Part shown: positions 7,567-16,132 of the stretch, piece by piece
Numbering within the stretch: position 1 is the stretch's first letter
Layout of the letters: each line of letters begins with the position of its first letter
NCBI GenBank assembly: GCA_016180805.1
Contig: JACPAM010000274.1
Coordinates: 1 to 33,648, forward strand
Direction: 5' to 3'
Length of the DNA: 33,648 bases
Origin: Deltaproteobacteria bacterium
Lineage (GTDB): Bacteria; Desulfobacterota; Binatia; UBA9968
The notes under the pieces: model-generated
Seen by the model: only the letters and a program-made list of their open reading frames with translations
Databases searched by the model: none
Told to the model about the DNA's origin: nothing
Translations under genes and position numbers: made by a program

Positions 7567-8643
7567 TCCTTCGAAGAACCTCGTGATGTCGTTGTAAAAG
7601 GCGTAGATCATGATCATGATGAGAATAAAAATCCCGATCTGCTGGGCGCGCTCGCGGTGTTTGAGTTCGACCGGATGCCCGAGAACAAGTTCCAGGAGAA
7701 AGAAAAGCAGGTGCCCTCCGTCGAGAACCGGAATCGGCAGCAGATTCAGCACGCCGAGGTTGACGCTCAAGATGGCAACGAAAATGAAAAAGCTCGTAGC
7801 CCCTTCACGGGCCTGCTGCCCGGCCATCTGCGCGATCAAGAGCGGACCGCCCAGGTTTCGCGGTGAGACGTCGCCGACAATCATCTTGTAGAGGGCCACC
7901 AGGGTCAAGACCGAATACTCTCCGGTTTTATAAAACGCCCGCCCCGTAGCCACCAGTGGATTGCTTCTCTCCATCCTCACTTCGGTGGCCTCGCTGGCCA
8001 CTCCAATCGCCCAAACTTCGATCCTCTCGCCGAAGACGTTTCTCCCTTCCCTGCGGGAGGGTTGCACGACGATTTCCATCTCCCGCCCCCCCCTGTCGAC
8101 GCGGAGGCTCAGGGCTTTTCCCCGGCTCTCTTTGATCCGGCTCGAAAGCTCCTCCCACTGCTTCACGGCTTGGCCGTCCACCGCAACGATCCGGTCGCCT
8201 TTCTGTATCCCTGCTCGGGCGGCCGGCGACTCCGGCTCGATGCGCCCGACAAGGGTGGTCAGTGTGGGGACGCCGTGAGCCATGAAAACCCACATGAACA
8301 CCCCAACCGCCAAAAGAAGGTTAAAGAGCGGCCCGGCGGCTACGATCGCGGTCCGCTTCGCCAGCCCCTGATGGGAAAACGACCGGTGGATATCCGCCAC
8401 GTCGACTTCCGCTTCCGGGTCTTCGCCGACCATCTTGACGTAGCCGCCCAAGGGAAAGGCGCTCAACGCATACTCGGTTTCCCCGAACTTTCTCGACCAG
8501 ATTTTTGGCCCAAAGCCCACCGAAAACGTCAATACACCCACTCCGGAAAGCTTCGCGATCAGGAAATGACCCAGCTCGTGGATGACAATCAGAATACCAA
8601 GCCCCACTACAGCCGAGATGATCGCGTAAATCACTGTCGCCAT
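7564..8643 (-). CDS. rseP: RIP site-2 zinc metalloprotease RseP
   Basis: This 359-residue inner-membrane protease has the HExxH zinc motif in its first transmembrane helix (IHELGHFLIAK, His22/Glu23/His26) and the C-terminal NLLPIPVLDGGHLLF segment, which supplies the third zinc ligand. Between them is one PDZ domain (about residues 115-200, RIEPESPAARAGIQKGDRIVAVDG). The family cuts anti-sigma factors such as RseA within the membrane and clears signal-peptide remnants. One PDZ rather than two distinguishes it from the E. coli enzyme but is common elsewhere. It has a GGAGAAG ribosome site. The position after dxr and before tsaB suits the cdsA-dxr-rseP envelope cluster. The stop codon is part of a palindromic repeat. 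Confidence 0.96.
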   Translation of the reverse strand: MATVIYAIISAVVGLGILIVIHELGHFLIAKLSGVGVLTFSVGFGPKIWSRKFGETEYALSAFPLGGYVKMVGEDPEAEVDVADIHRSFSHQGLAKRTAIVAAGPLFNLLLAVGVFMWVFMAHGVPTLTTLVGRIEPESPAARAGIQKGDRIVAVDGQAVKQWEELSSRIKESRGKALSLRVDRGGREMEIVVQPSRREGRNVFGERIEVWAIGVASEATEVRMERSNPLVATGRAFYKTGEYSVLTLVALYKMIVGDVSPRNLGGPLLIAQMAGQQAREGATSFFIFVAILSVNLGVLNLLPIPVLDGGHLLFFLLELVLGHPVELKHRERAQQIGIFILIMIMIYAFYNDITRFFEG

Positions 8644-8658
8644 TCAGTCTTCTCCTTT

Positions 8659-8763
8659 ACCCCGTACCACAGAACGGCCCGTGCGCGAACACGGGAATGA
8701 CTGTTCTGAACTCTTTCCAAGAACAGCGCTCCTTTGCCACGGACGTCAATCCTGGGTACGGGG
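8659..8763. repeat. MITE-like element with 10-nt terminal inverted repeats between dxr and rseP
   Basis: ACCCCGTACC (8659-8668) and its exact reverse complement GGTACGGGGT (8754-8763) bound a 105-nt segment that fills nearly the whole gap between dxr and rseP. Inside are a CCCGTG/CACGGG hairpin and CAGAAC/GTTCTG arms. It encodes nothing. I see no clear target duplication, so mobility is only suggested. Confidence 0.6.
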
Positions 8764-8764
8764 T

Positions 8765-9916
8765 TTACTTATCGGTCAGGGCCGCCGCTTTTTCCCGGGC
8801 CCATCGATCGATTTCTAAAATCTCCTGAACCTCTCGTGGGTGGGTGCTCGCGTGAGCACCCATCGTCCGTTCGATGACGCGATGGATGTCGCGGAAACCG
8901 ACGCGCTTTTCCAGAAAAGCTGTCACGGCCACCTCATTGGCCGCATTGAGCACCGCGGGCATCGTTCCCCCCTCGACCAGAGCTCGATAGGCAAGGCTGA
9001 GCGCCGGGTATCTTCGCTTCTCCACCGGCAGAAACGTCAGCTCCCCGAGCCGGGTCAACTCCAGCGGCCGCCAGTTTGTCTTCAGCCGGCGCGGATACGA
9101 GAGCGCATAGGCAATCGGGATGCGCATATCCGGGATCCCCAACTGTGCGATGATCGATCCGTCTTGGTAGCGCACCATCGAGTGGACCACGCTTTGCGGA
9201 TGAATCACGACTTCCACTTGCGCAGGCGAGACGTCGAAAAGCCACCGCGCCTCCACCACCTCAAGCCCCTTGTTCATCATCGTCGCCGAATCGATGGTAA
9301 TTTTCGGCCCCATCTTCCAGTTCGGATGCTTCAAGGCCTCGCTAACGGTTGCACGGCTCAGGCGTCTGAGAGAAGCGCGCAGGAAAGGGCCGCCGGACGC
9401 CGTCAGGATGATGCGATCCACATCCTCGCGCCGGTTGCCCTGCAAGCATTGAAAAATGGCGCTGTGCTCGCTATCGACGGGAAGGAGCCGCACGCCCGTC
9501 CTCTTGGCCTCGCGCACGAACATTTCTCCCGCCATCACCAAAGCTTCCTTGTTGGCGAGCGCCACCTCCTTTCGTGCCCGGACCGCCTCAAACGTGGGAA
9601 CGAGGCCGGCGCCTCCCACGATCGCCGCCACCACCACATCGACTCCGCCGGCCGTCGCGACGGTCACGGCTCCCTCCTCGCCCGATAAGATCTCCACCCT
9701 GTGCGCTCCCAGAAGGCGTTTGAGCTCCGGCACGCCCTCCCTTTCGCGAATGCTGACGCACGCGGGCGAAAACTCCTTGATCTGCCCGGCCAAACGCTGC
9801 AAATTGCGCCCGGCGACGAGCCCCGTAACCTTGAACTCCTCCGGGAAGCGGCGGACCAAGTCCAGCGTGCTCAAACCCACCGAGCCCGTCGAGCCGAGGA
9901 CCGCAATCGATTTCAT
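8765..9916 (-). CDS. dxr: 1-deoxy-D-xylulose 5-phosphate reductoisomerase
   Basis: The 383-residue product converts DXP to MEP with NADPH, the committed step of non-mevalonate isoprenoid synthesis. It shows the NADPH loop GSTGSVGLSTLDL (residues 8-20), the metal and substrate segment PVDSEHSAIFQCLQG (about 146-160), LTASGGPF, and the flexible loop ending HPNWKMGPKITIDSATMMNKGLEV. Length is typical. Its ATG overlaps the cdsA stop (ATGA), so it is translationally coupled to the phospholipid gene. It sits between cdsA and rseP, a common arrangement. The product feeds UppS in the same operon, which makes undecaprenyl diphosphate. Confidence 0.97.
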   Translation of the reverse strand: MKSIAVLGSTGSVGLSTLDLVRRFPEEFKVTGLVAGRNLQRLAGQIKEFSPACVSIREREGVPELKRLLGAHRVEILSGEEGAVTVATAGGVDVVVAAIVGGAGLVPTFEAVRARKEVALANKEALVMAGEMFVREAKRTGVRLLPVDSEHSAIFQCLQGNRREDVDRIILTASGGPFLRASLRRLSRATVSEALKHPNWKMGPKITIDSATMMNKGLEVVEARWLFDVSPAQVEVVIHPQSVVHSMVRYQDGSIIAQLGIPDMRIPIAYALSYPRRLKTNWRPLELTRLGELTFLPVEKRRYPALSLAYRALVEGGTMPAVLNAANEVAVTAFLEKRVGFRDIHRVIERTMGAHASTHPREVQEILEIDRWAREKAAALTDK

Positions 9917-10719
9917 AGCCGGAGAAAGCGTAAATAGTAGACGGTAAACACAACGGAGAATATAAGACTATCCACTCGATCCAGCAACCCGCCGTGGCCC
10001 GGAAGCAGAGTGCCGGAATCTTTGACGGCGAACGCGCGCTTGATCCACGACTCGAAAAGGTCGCCCGCCTGCCCGAGCAGGCTCAGCACAAAAGATAAAA
10101 GCAACATCTCTGGCCACGGCGCCGACGGAAGCAAAACCCTGCCCCCGATCGCCCCGGCGAGCAGGCTCGCCCCGGTGCCTCCCACAGCCCCTTCGACGGT
10201 CTTGGCCGGGCTGATCTCGGCAGACAAACGGGTTCTTCCGAAATAGGTTCCGATGAAATAAGACGCCGTATCTCCCCCCATGATCACGAGGAGAACCCAG
10301 GTGACCCATTCCCTTCCATTCGGCATCTGATAGAGAACAAAAACATGGGGCAGCAAATACCCGACGTAGAAGACGCCGAGCAGTGTCCAGGTCAGGTATT
10401 GAAACCGCTCGCGCAGTCCCCCGCCGAAAAAGAGATAGGTCAAACACGCCACGACGGCGACGCCGCCCAACCACGATCCGGGATCCGGAAGACCCGGGAT
10501 GAGCAGACCGAAGGACACGACCGCGCCCAACAGAATCCCCAGAACCTGCTCCCGGCGCCGGCCCGGAAAGATCATAGAGAAATACTCGTACAGACCGATG
10601 GCGGTCGCGATAAAAACCAACAGCGAGAAGTGCCAAGAACGGCCCCAGCCGATGACAACGATCAAGAGGGGAATCCCCACTAGGGCAGTCGCCACCCTAG
10701 CTATGATCTTCGACCTCAC
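9913..10719 (-). CDS. cdsA: Phosphatidate cytidylyltransferase
   Basis: CdsA makes CDP-diacylglycerol from phosphatidate and CTP in the inner membrane. The C-terminal signature SWIKRAFAVKDSGTLLPGHGGLLDRVDSL is complete. Several hydrophobic segments precede it (ATALVGIPLLIVVIGWG, FSLLVFIATAIGLYEYF, GILLGAVVSFGLLIPGL and others). The track starts at 10842 inside uppS. I place the start at GTG 10719-10717, which overlaps the uppS stop as GTGA and gives 268 residues beginning VRSKIIARVATALVG, the usual CdsA N-terminus. The 41 upstream residues of the track ORF are proline- and arginine-rich shadow sequence. It is coupled to dxr downstream by ATGA. Confidence 0.95.
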   Translation of the reverse strand: MRSKIIARVATALVGIPLLIVVIGWGRSWHFSLLVFIATAIGLYEYFSMIFPGRRREQVLGILLGAVVSFGLLIPGLPDPGSWLGGVAVVACLTYLFFGGGLRERFQYLTWTLLGVFYVGYLLPHVFVLYQMPNGREWVTWVLLVIMGGDTASYFIGTYFGRTRLSAEISPAKTVEGAVGGTGASLLAGAIGGRVLLPSAPWPEMLLLSFVLSLLGQAGDLFESWIKRAFAVKDSGTLLPGHGGLLDRVDSLIFSVVFTVYYLRFLRL

Positions 10720-11483
10720 CGGCCTCCCTTTGCGGTGTGCAGGCTTTGGTTGACCTGTTCGTCGGTCCGGCCAAACCTCCGGTGCCGTCGTTGATACTCC
10801 AGCAGGGCCTGGAGGTATTCCCTCTCCCGAAAGTCGGGCCACAGGGTCGGCGTGACGTAGATCTCCGTGTAGGGAATTTGCCAGAGATAGAAGTTACTGA
10901 TGCGCATCTCTCCGCTGGTTCGGATCAATAGATCGGGATCCGGAATGGACCCCGTCTCCATGTGGGCCGAGACCATCGCCTCGTCGATGTCCTCCACCTT
11001 ATAAGTCCCTTCCTGAACTTTCCGCGCCATGGTCTGAACCATCTTGACGATGTCGTTTCGGCCGCTGTAACTGAGGGCTAAAAGGACCGTCATCCCCATG
11101 TTGTCGCGCGTGGCTCGCTCGGCATGCTCCAGCGTGCGCAGCACCGCCGGTGGCAGCCGCTCCTTCTCGCCGATCGCCATGAGACGGATGCCGTGCCGCA
11201 CCATCTTCGGCTGCTCCGCCTCAAGGTAGTGTTCGAGTAGGCTCATCAAGGCGTGGACCTCGTCTTTGGGGCGCAACCAGTTCTCCGTGGAGAACGCGTA
11301 CAGGGAGAGACAGGGGATACCCAGCCGGCGGCTCAACTCGACCACCGCTCGAACCGACGCCCGGCCGCGACGGTGGCCTTCGATCCGGCTCTTGCCTCGC
11401 AACCTAGCCCAGCGTCCGTTGCCGTCCATAATGATGGCGACATGCCGGGGCAACCGACTCTTGTCCAGGCCGTTTAGGTTCAT
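10716..11483 (-). CDS. uppS: Undecaprenyl diphosphate synthase (isoprenyl transferase)
   Basis: This cis-prenyltransferase extends farnesyl diphosphate to the C55 lipid carrier for peptidoglycan and other envelope polymers. The key motif HVAIIMDGNGRWARLRG lies near the start (catalytic Asp in MDGNG). Later motifs are present: SLYAFSTENWLRPKDEV, and near the end DLLIRTSGEMRISNFYLWQIPYTEIYVT. I start it at ATG 11483 (MNLNGLDKSRLPRHV), giving 255 residues, the family norm. The longer track ORF adds 65 residues of arginine/serine-rich sequence antisense-like to frr. It is followed by cdsA with a GTGA overlap and preceded by frr after 37 nt. Confidence 0.96.
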   Translation of the reverse strand: MNLNGLDKSRLPRHVAIIMDGNGRWARLRGKSRIEGHRRGRASVRAVVELSRRLGIPCLSLYAFSTENWLRPKDEVHALMSLLEHYLEAEQPKMVRHGIRLMAIGEKERLPPAVLRTLEHAERATRDNMGMTVLLALSYSGRNDIVKMVQTMARKVQEGTYKVEDIDEAMVSAHMETGSIPDPDLLIRTSGEMRISNFYLWQIPYTEIYVTPTLWPDFREREYLQALLEYQRRHRRFGRTDEQVNQSLHTAKGGR

Positions 11484-11520
11484 CCTAAGATTGCTAAAGG
11501 TGGGAGGGAAGCTGCGGGCC

Positions 11521-12078
11521 TTAGACCTCCATGATCTCGTCTTCTTTGGCCTTGAGCGCCTTGTCGATCCTCCCGATGAAGTCGCCGGTGATCTTCTGAA
11601 CTCGCTCCTGACCATGCTTGCACTCGTCCTCAGTGATCTCCTTGTTCTTCTCCATCTCTTTGAGCTTCTCGATGGCAATCCGGCGATGATTCCTGACCGA
11701 GACGCGAAATTCCTCCGCGACCTTTTTGACGTGCTTCACCAGCTCCTTACGCCTTTCCTGAGTCAACTCCGGTATCGGGATGCGAATGATTTTCCCGTCG
11801 TTGCTCGGCGTCAACCCCAGGTCCGATTTCAGAATCGCCTTTTCGATGCCGCCAATGGCGCCGCGGTCGTAGGGCTGAACCACCAGCAAGCGGGGCTCCG
11901 GCGCCGATAGGTTGGACAAACGGTTTAAGGGAGTGGAGGCGCCGTAATAATCGACCATGATCCCTTCCAGGAGCGCCGTCGACGCGCGCCCGGTACGGAG
12001 CTTCGACAGGTCGCGACGGAAGGCCGCAACCGATTTGTCCATTTCCTTCTGGAGCTCGTTATAAAAGGCTTCGTTCAT
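11521..12078 (-). CDS. frr: Ribosome recycling factor
   Basis: At 185 residues this is a full-length RRF. With EF-G it splits the post-termination ribosome. Characteristic segments are present: [45 protein letters not shown] (about 27-72), then the long helical C-terminal part [35 protein letters not shown]. The ATG start overlaps the pyrH stop (ATGA), the standard pyrH-frr arrangement. The last helix ends [14 protein letters not shown], as in most members. Nothing unusual was seen. Confidence 0.98.
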   Translation of the reverse strand: MNEAFYNELQKEMDKSVAAFRRDLSKLRTGRASTALLEGIMVDYYGASTPLNRLSNLSAPEPRLLVVQPYDRGAIGGIEKAILKSDLGLTPSNDGKIIRIPIPELTQERRKELVKHVKKVAEEFRVSVRNHRRIAIEKLKEMEKNKEITEDECKHGQERVQKITGDFIGRIDKALKAKEDEIMEV

Positions 12079-12806
12079 TTTCTCCCCGTGCTCACAAGGG
12101 TTCCAATGTCTTCGCCGGCAACAACTCGCTTGATGTTGCCCTTCTGCAAGATATTGAAGACGATGATGGGCAGGTGATTGTCCATGCAGAGCGAAATCGC
12201 CGTGGAATCCATGACCTTCAGCTCCTTGTTCAGCACGTCGATGTAAGTGAGCTCCCCGTACCGCTTGGCGCCCGCGTGCTTCAGGGGATCGGCGTCATAG
12301 ACTCCGTCGACCTTGGTGGCCTTGAGGATAACCTCGGCGCCGATCTCCATGGCGCGAAGGCTCGCCGTCGTGTCGGTCGTGAAATACGGATTGCCCGTTC
12401 CGCCCGCGAAAATCACCACCCTGCCCTTCTCAAGATGGCGAGTCGCCCGGCGCCGGATGTACGGCTCCGCCACCTGACGCATCTCGATGGCCGACATCAC
12501 CCGCGTGGACACGCCGATCTTCTCCAGGGCGTCCTGTAAGGCGAGGCTGTTGATGACCGTCGCCAACATCCCCATCGTGTCCGCGGTGGCCCGTTCCATC
12601 ACCCACTCCCCCGCTTCCGCGCCGCGAAAGATGTTGCCTCCTCCCATGACCAAGGCCATCTCGCAACCAAGCGCCTTGACCTCTTTGATCTCCTCGGCAA
12701 ACGCCCGCACCATCGTGCCGTCGATGCCGAACTTCTGGGCCCCGGCCAAGACCTCGCCGGTCACCTTTAAAATGACCCGCCTATATTTAAGGTTGGAGAC
12801 AGTCAT
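12075..12806 (-). CDS. pyrH: UMP kinase
   Basis: This hexameric amino-acid-kinase-fold enzyme phosphorylates UMP to UDP. I start it at ATG 12806 ([22 protein letters not shown], 243 residues); the track start adds MLGSIS. Motifs are GGGNIFRG (about residue 57), the [42 protein letters not shown] block (140-180), and a C-terminal GTLVSTGRK. The first strand reads KVTGEVLAG where most enzymes have KLSGEAL; this is a conservative change. It is coupled to frr by ATGA. A 61-nt AT-rich inverted repeat separates it from tsf upstream, so it may be expressed differently from rpsB-tsf. Confidence 0.97.
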   Translation of the reverse strand: MTVSNLKYRRVILKVTGEVLAGAQKFGIDGTMVRAFAEEIKEVKALGCEMALVMGGGNIFRGAEAGEWVMERATADTMGMLATVINSLALQDALEKIGVSTRVMSAIEMRQVAEPYIRRRATRHLEKGRVVIFAGGTGNPYFTTDTTASLRAMEIGAEVILKATKVDGVYDADPLKHAGAKRYGELTYIDVLNKELKVMDSTAISLCMDNHLPIIVFNILQKGNIKRVVAGEDIGTLVSTGRK

Positions 12807-12839
12807 TGAAATGGAACCAAGCATGCAACTCGACGCAAT

Positions 12840-12900
12840 GCAAAATGAAAATTGTAAAATGCAGAATGCAAAATTTTTCCTTTTTCAATTTGCACTTTGC
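12840..12900. repeat. AT-rich TTTGCA-word inverted repeat between tsf and pyrH
   Basis: GCAAAATGAAAATTG (12840-12854) pairs imperfectly (13 of 15) with CAATTTGCACTTTGC (12886-12900). The interior repeats AAATGCA words. It is built from the same TTTGCA/TGCAAA word as the element at 24109-24218 and is far more AT-rich than the flanking genes. Confidence 0.65.
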
Positions 12901-12911
12901 AATATGCCTTT

Positions 12912-13520
12912 CTAGATATTACGCTCTCTCGCCTCCCTCGCCCAAATGATAGCGTGAATGTTCTCCCCAAGCCGAGCGATCCCATCCCGAAGCAGATCCG
13001 CCACCTTGCGATCAGGATCTTTAATGAAGGCCTGCTCTAACAGACAGACCTCGGAATAAAACCGCTCCATCTTGCCTTCAACGATCTTGTCGACGACTCT
13101 TTGCGGCTTTCCGGAATCGATCGCCTGCTGCCGATAGATTGCCTGCTCTTTCTCCAGCTCCTCCGGCGAGACCTCCTCCGGCCGGATATAGCGCGGATTC
13201 GCCGCGGCAATCTGCATCGCCAAGTCCTTCAGCAAGGCTTGGAATTCCGGCGTGCGCGCCACGAAGTCGGTTTCGCAGTTGAGTTCGAGAAGAACTCCGA
13301 TTTTCCCTCCGGCGTGGATGTAGGCGCCCACGAGCCCTTCCGCAACCACCCGGCCCATCTTCTTCGCCGCGCTGGCCAGCCCCTTGCGCCGCAGAACATC
13401 GACCGCCTGTTCGACGTCTCCGCCGGACTCAGCCAGGGCCTTTTTACAGTCCATGATCCCCGCGCCGGTTTTCTCTCTGAGCTCTTTTACCGAAGCTGCG
13501 CTGACGTCCATCGAACTCAT
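12912..13520 (-). CDS. tsf: Translation elongation factor Ts (short form)
   Basis: EF-Ts is the nucleotide exchange factor of EF-Tu. The N-terminal UBA-like domain ([37 protein letters not shown], about 11-47) and the exchange-core motif [12 protein letters not shown] (about 78-89) are plain. At 202 residues it is the short form, lacking the second core subdomain found in the E. coli protein of about 283 residues; short forms are widespread. The ATG overlaps the rpsB stop (ATGA). Downstream lies an AT-rich inverted repeat, then pyrH. Confidence 0.97.
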   Translation of the reverse strand: MSSMDVSAASVKELREKTGAGIMDCKKALAESGGDVEQAVDVLRRKGLASAAKKMGRVVAEGLVGAYIHAGGKIGVLLELNCETDFVARTPEFQALLKDLAMQIAAANPRYIRPEEVSPEELEKEQAIYRQQAIDSGKPQRVVDKIVEGKMERFYSEVCLLEQAFIKDPDRKVADLLRDGIARLGENIHAIIWAREARERNI

Positions 13521-14308
13521 GTGCCTCCGGCGGCAGAATCCTCAATCGCTCCGCCGCCTTCCGCTTCCGCCGCCGGCTCCCCGGGGTTCTCCTTCCCCTG
13601 CTCCTTGGTCAAGGCCTGTTCGTACAGGCTCTTGCCCTCGACCACGGCGTCAGCCATCGCCGAACAAAACAAGCGAATGGCACGGATGGCGTCATCGTTG
13701 CCAGGTATCTTGTAGTCGATCATGTCGGGGTCGCAATTGGAATCAATCACCGCCACGACAGGGATGCCAAGCTTTCTCGCTTCCCGAATGGCAATCTCTT
13801 CCTGCTTCGGATCGACCACGAAGATGGCGTCGGGGAGTTTCTTCATCCCTTTGATTCCGCCCAGGGAATGCTCGAGCTTCTCTTTTTCCCGTTTGAGCCC
13901 GAGCATCTCTTTCTTGGTGAGCGCCTCAACAATCCTGGGATCGTTTTCCATCTCCTCGAGTTTTCTCAGCCGCTCGATGCTCTGGCGAATCGTAGTGAAA
14001 TTGGTCAGCGTGCCGCCGAGCCAGCGATTGTGAACATAGAACATGCCGCAGCGCTCGGCTTCCTCTCGGATCGCGTCTTGGGCCTGCTTCTTCGTCCCGA
14101 CGAAAAGCATGTTCCCGCCAGAGGCCGCCAGATTGCGCACCACAGTGGCCACCTCTTTGAACATGGTCACTGTCTGCTGCAGATCGATGATGTGGATGCC
14201 GTTGCGCGCCCCGAAGATGTACGGTTTCATCTTTGGGTTCCAACGGCTGGTTTGGTGACCAAAATGGACTCCAGCCTCCAAAAGCTGTTTCATCGATAGA
14301 TCGACCAT
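13517..14308 (-). CDS. rpsB: 30S ribosomal protein S2
   Basis: S2 (263 residues) bridges head and body of the small ribosomal subunit. Conserved stretches include [38 protein letters not shown] at the N-terminus, [13 protein letters not shown], and [28 protein letters not shown] near residues 185-212. The C-terminal tail (about 30 residues, [16 protein letters not shown]) is low-complexity and acidic, as in many species. It leads the rpsB-tsf-pyrH-frr run and overlaps tsf by ATGA. Two strong hairpins in the 232-nt leader could give S2 feedback control or terminate rho transcription. Confidence 0.98.
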   Translation of the reverse strand: MVDLSMKQLLEAGVHFGHQTSRWNPKMKPYIFGARNGIHIIDLQQTVTMFKEVATVVRNLAASGGNMLFVGTKKQAQDAIREEAERCGMFYVHNRWLGGTLTNFTTIRQSIERLRKLEEMENDPRIVEALTKKEMLGLKREKEKLEHSLGGIKGMKKLPDAIFVVDPKQEEIAIREARKLGIPVVAVIDSNCDPDMIDYKIPGNDDAIRAIRLFCSAMADAVVEGKSLYEQALTKEQGKENPGEPAAEAEGGGAIEDSAAGGT

Positions 14309-14349
14309 AAAGTAGACTCCTTCGGTTTTGTCCTCCCCTTTCCTCGCCT

Positions 14350-14449
14350 CCCCTCCGTTCCCGTCAGGGCACCTCGGAGGGGATCAGAAAGGGTGTGATT
14401 TCCGTGCTCGGTTGCGCCTCGTCCCCGGCACCCTCTAAGGAGTGCCGGG
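14350..14449 (-). promoter_or_regulatory. Two-hairpin leader upstream of rpsB (rho terminator or S2 leader)
   Basis: In the 232-nt gap between rho and rpsB there are two perfect 8-bp stems. One is CCCCTCCG/CGGAGGGG at 14350-14382 with a 17-nt loop. The other is CCCGGCAC/GTGCCGGG at 14424-14449, whose loop can pair three more bases. Neither is followed by a T-run on the minus strand, so a simple intrinsic terminator is unlikely. An autoregulatory rpsB leader is an alternative, as known in other bacteria. I could not place a clear promoter. Confidence 0.45.
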
Positions 14450-14540
14450 AGGGTCGTGAAAAGGACTTAATAATCTTGCGCTTTTAACAAAGATCGGTGA
14501 TCTGTGCAAGGCAGCCTTACGGCTGGCAGCGCCGGGCGGG

Positions 14541-15878
14541 CTACTGGTTCATGGACTCAAGAAATTCTTTGTTGTCCTTGGTCCCATGGATCTTGTCCAG
14601 CAGGAACTCCATGGCCTCGACCGAGTTCAGTTGAGACAGAACCTTGCGCAGGATCCAGATCCGATTCAAATCCTCTTTGGGCAGCAGAAGCTCTTCTTTG
14701 CGCGTGCCCGACTTGTTGATGTCGATGGCCGGGAACACGCGCTTGTCCATCAGCCGGCGGTCGAGATGGATTTCCATGTTGCCGGTTCCCTTGAACTCTT
14801 CGAAGATCACCTCGTCCATGCGGCTACCCGTATCGATGAGCGCAGTCGCGATGATCGTCAGGCTTCCTCCATCCTCGATGTTACGCGCCGCCCCGAAGAA
14901 TTTTTTCGGCTTGTGCAGCGCGTTGGAATCGACGCCCCCGGAAAGGATCTTGCCGCTTGGCGGCACCACCGTGTTGTACGCGCGCGCCAGACGGGTGATG
15001 CTGTCCAGAAGGATGACGACGTCCTTGCCATGCTCGACCAGGCGCTTGGCCTTTTCGATGACCATCTCCGCCACTTGGACATGCCGCGTCGCCGGCTCGT
15101 CAAAGGTGGAACTCACCACCTCGCCTTCCACGGAGCGCTGCATATCCGTGACCTCTTCGGGCCGCTCGTCGATCAACAGGACTATGAGAATGACCTCTTG
15201 ATGGTTGCGGGCGATGGCCTTGGCGACGTTCTGGAGCATCATGGTCTTTCCGGTCCTCGGGGCGGCCACGATCAGCCCCCGCTGCCCCTTCCCGATCGGG
15301 GTCAGCAGATCGACGACCCGAGTCGTGTATTCATCGGGAGTGTACTCCAGCCGAAATCGCTCGTTGGGATAAAGGGGCGTCAGGTTATCGAACAGGATTT
15401 TGTCGCGGGCCCGCTCCGGGTCCTCGTGGTTGATCGCCTCCACCTTGAGGAGCGCAAAGTAACGCTCGCCTTCCTTGGGCGGGCGAATCTGTCCCGAGAT
15501 GATGTCTCCCGTGCGCAGGCTAAAGCGGCGGATCTGGCTCGGGGAGACGTAGATATCGTCCGGACCCGGCAGGTAGTTGTAGTCGGGCGCCCGCAGAAAT
15601 CCGAAACCGTCAGGAAGGGTTTCCAGCACGCCCTCGCCGAAGATATATCCGTTCTGCTCGGTCTGCGCCTGCAGGATGGCGAAGATCAGCTCTTGCTTGC
15701 GCATGTTGGCCGCGCCTTCGACATTGAAGCTCTTCCCGATCAGGGCCAACTCGCTGATCTTTCTTTCCTTTAACGATTTGAGGTTTAACCCGTTCTTGAG
15801 GTCGAGATCGCTGAGGTTGACGCTTGCTTCCTCAACCGCCTCCGATTCGACCCGGGTCCTGCCGCGTACCATAACCAT
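14541..15878 (-). CDS. rho: Transcription termination factor Rho
   Basis: The 445-residue RNA-dependent helicase has all parts. There is a Rho N-terminal helical domain ([40 protein letters not shown], about 31-70) and an OSB/CSD RNA-binding domain ([35 protein letters not shown], about 91-125). The RecA-like motor follows, with Walker A ([12 protein letters not shown], about 207) and Walker B ([15 protein letters not shown], about 290). The Q/R-loop region (GKILSGGVD) is also intact. The first 20 residues are acidic and variable; the start could be Met1 or Met3 (MVMVRGRT), both near a GGAGGGG site. It lies between rluD and rpsB, separated by 254 and 232 nt, so it is probably its own unit. 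Confidence 0.98.
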   Translation of the reverse strand: MVMVRGRTRVESEAVEEASVNLSDLDLKNGLNLKSLKERKISELALIGKSFNVEGAANMRKQELIFAILQAQTEQNGYIFGEGVLETLPDGFGFLRAPDYNYLPGPDDIYVSPSQIRRFSLRTGDIISGQIRPPKEGERYFALLKVEAINHEDPERARDKILFDNLTPLYPNERFRLEYTPDEYTTRVVDLLTPIGKGQRGLIVAAPRTGKTMMLQNVAKAIARNHQEVILIVLLIDERPEEVTDMQRSVEGEVVSSTFDEPATRHVQVAEMVIEKAKRLVEHGKDVVILLDSITRLARAYNTVVPPSGKILSGGVDSNALHKPKKFFGAARNIEDGGSLTIIATALIDTGSRMDEVIFEEFKGTGNMEIHLDRRLMDKRVFPAIDINKSGTRKEELLLPKEDLNRIWILRKVLSQLNSVEAMEFLLDKIHGTKDNKEFLESMNQ

Positions 15879-16132
15879 GCCCCTCCTTTCATCCCTTACA
15901 GAGAAATACCGATGGCAAAAAATTCCATTAGATGAACCACCACCCCGCCACTCAGCTTACCAGAACCGTTCTCCGATACGGCTTATAGGGTCGACAAGCT
16001 CTTTGACACGCAGGCTAATATCTCGTTCGGAATCACAATCAAACGGCTAGGCCGGACTTCAGTGAATGACTACCTTAATGTGGGGTTGGTTCCAAAGACT
16101 GTCGCTGAAATGGTTATCGAACAAAACTCATG

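Noticed and set aside
14586-15773. 395-residue plus-strand ORF opposite rho
   Set aside because: Antisense shadow of rho; His/Asp/Arg-rich with no recognisable domain.
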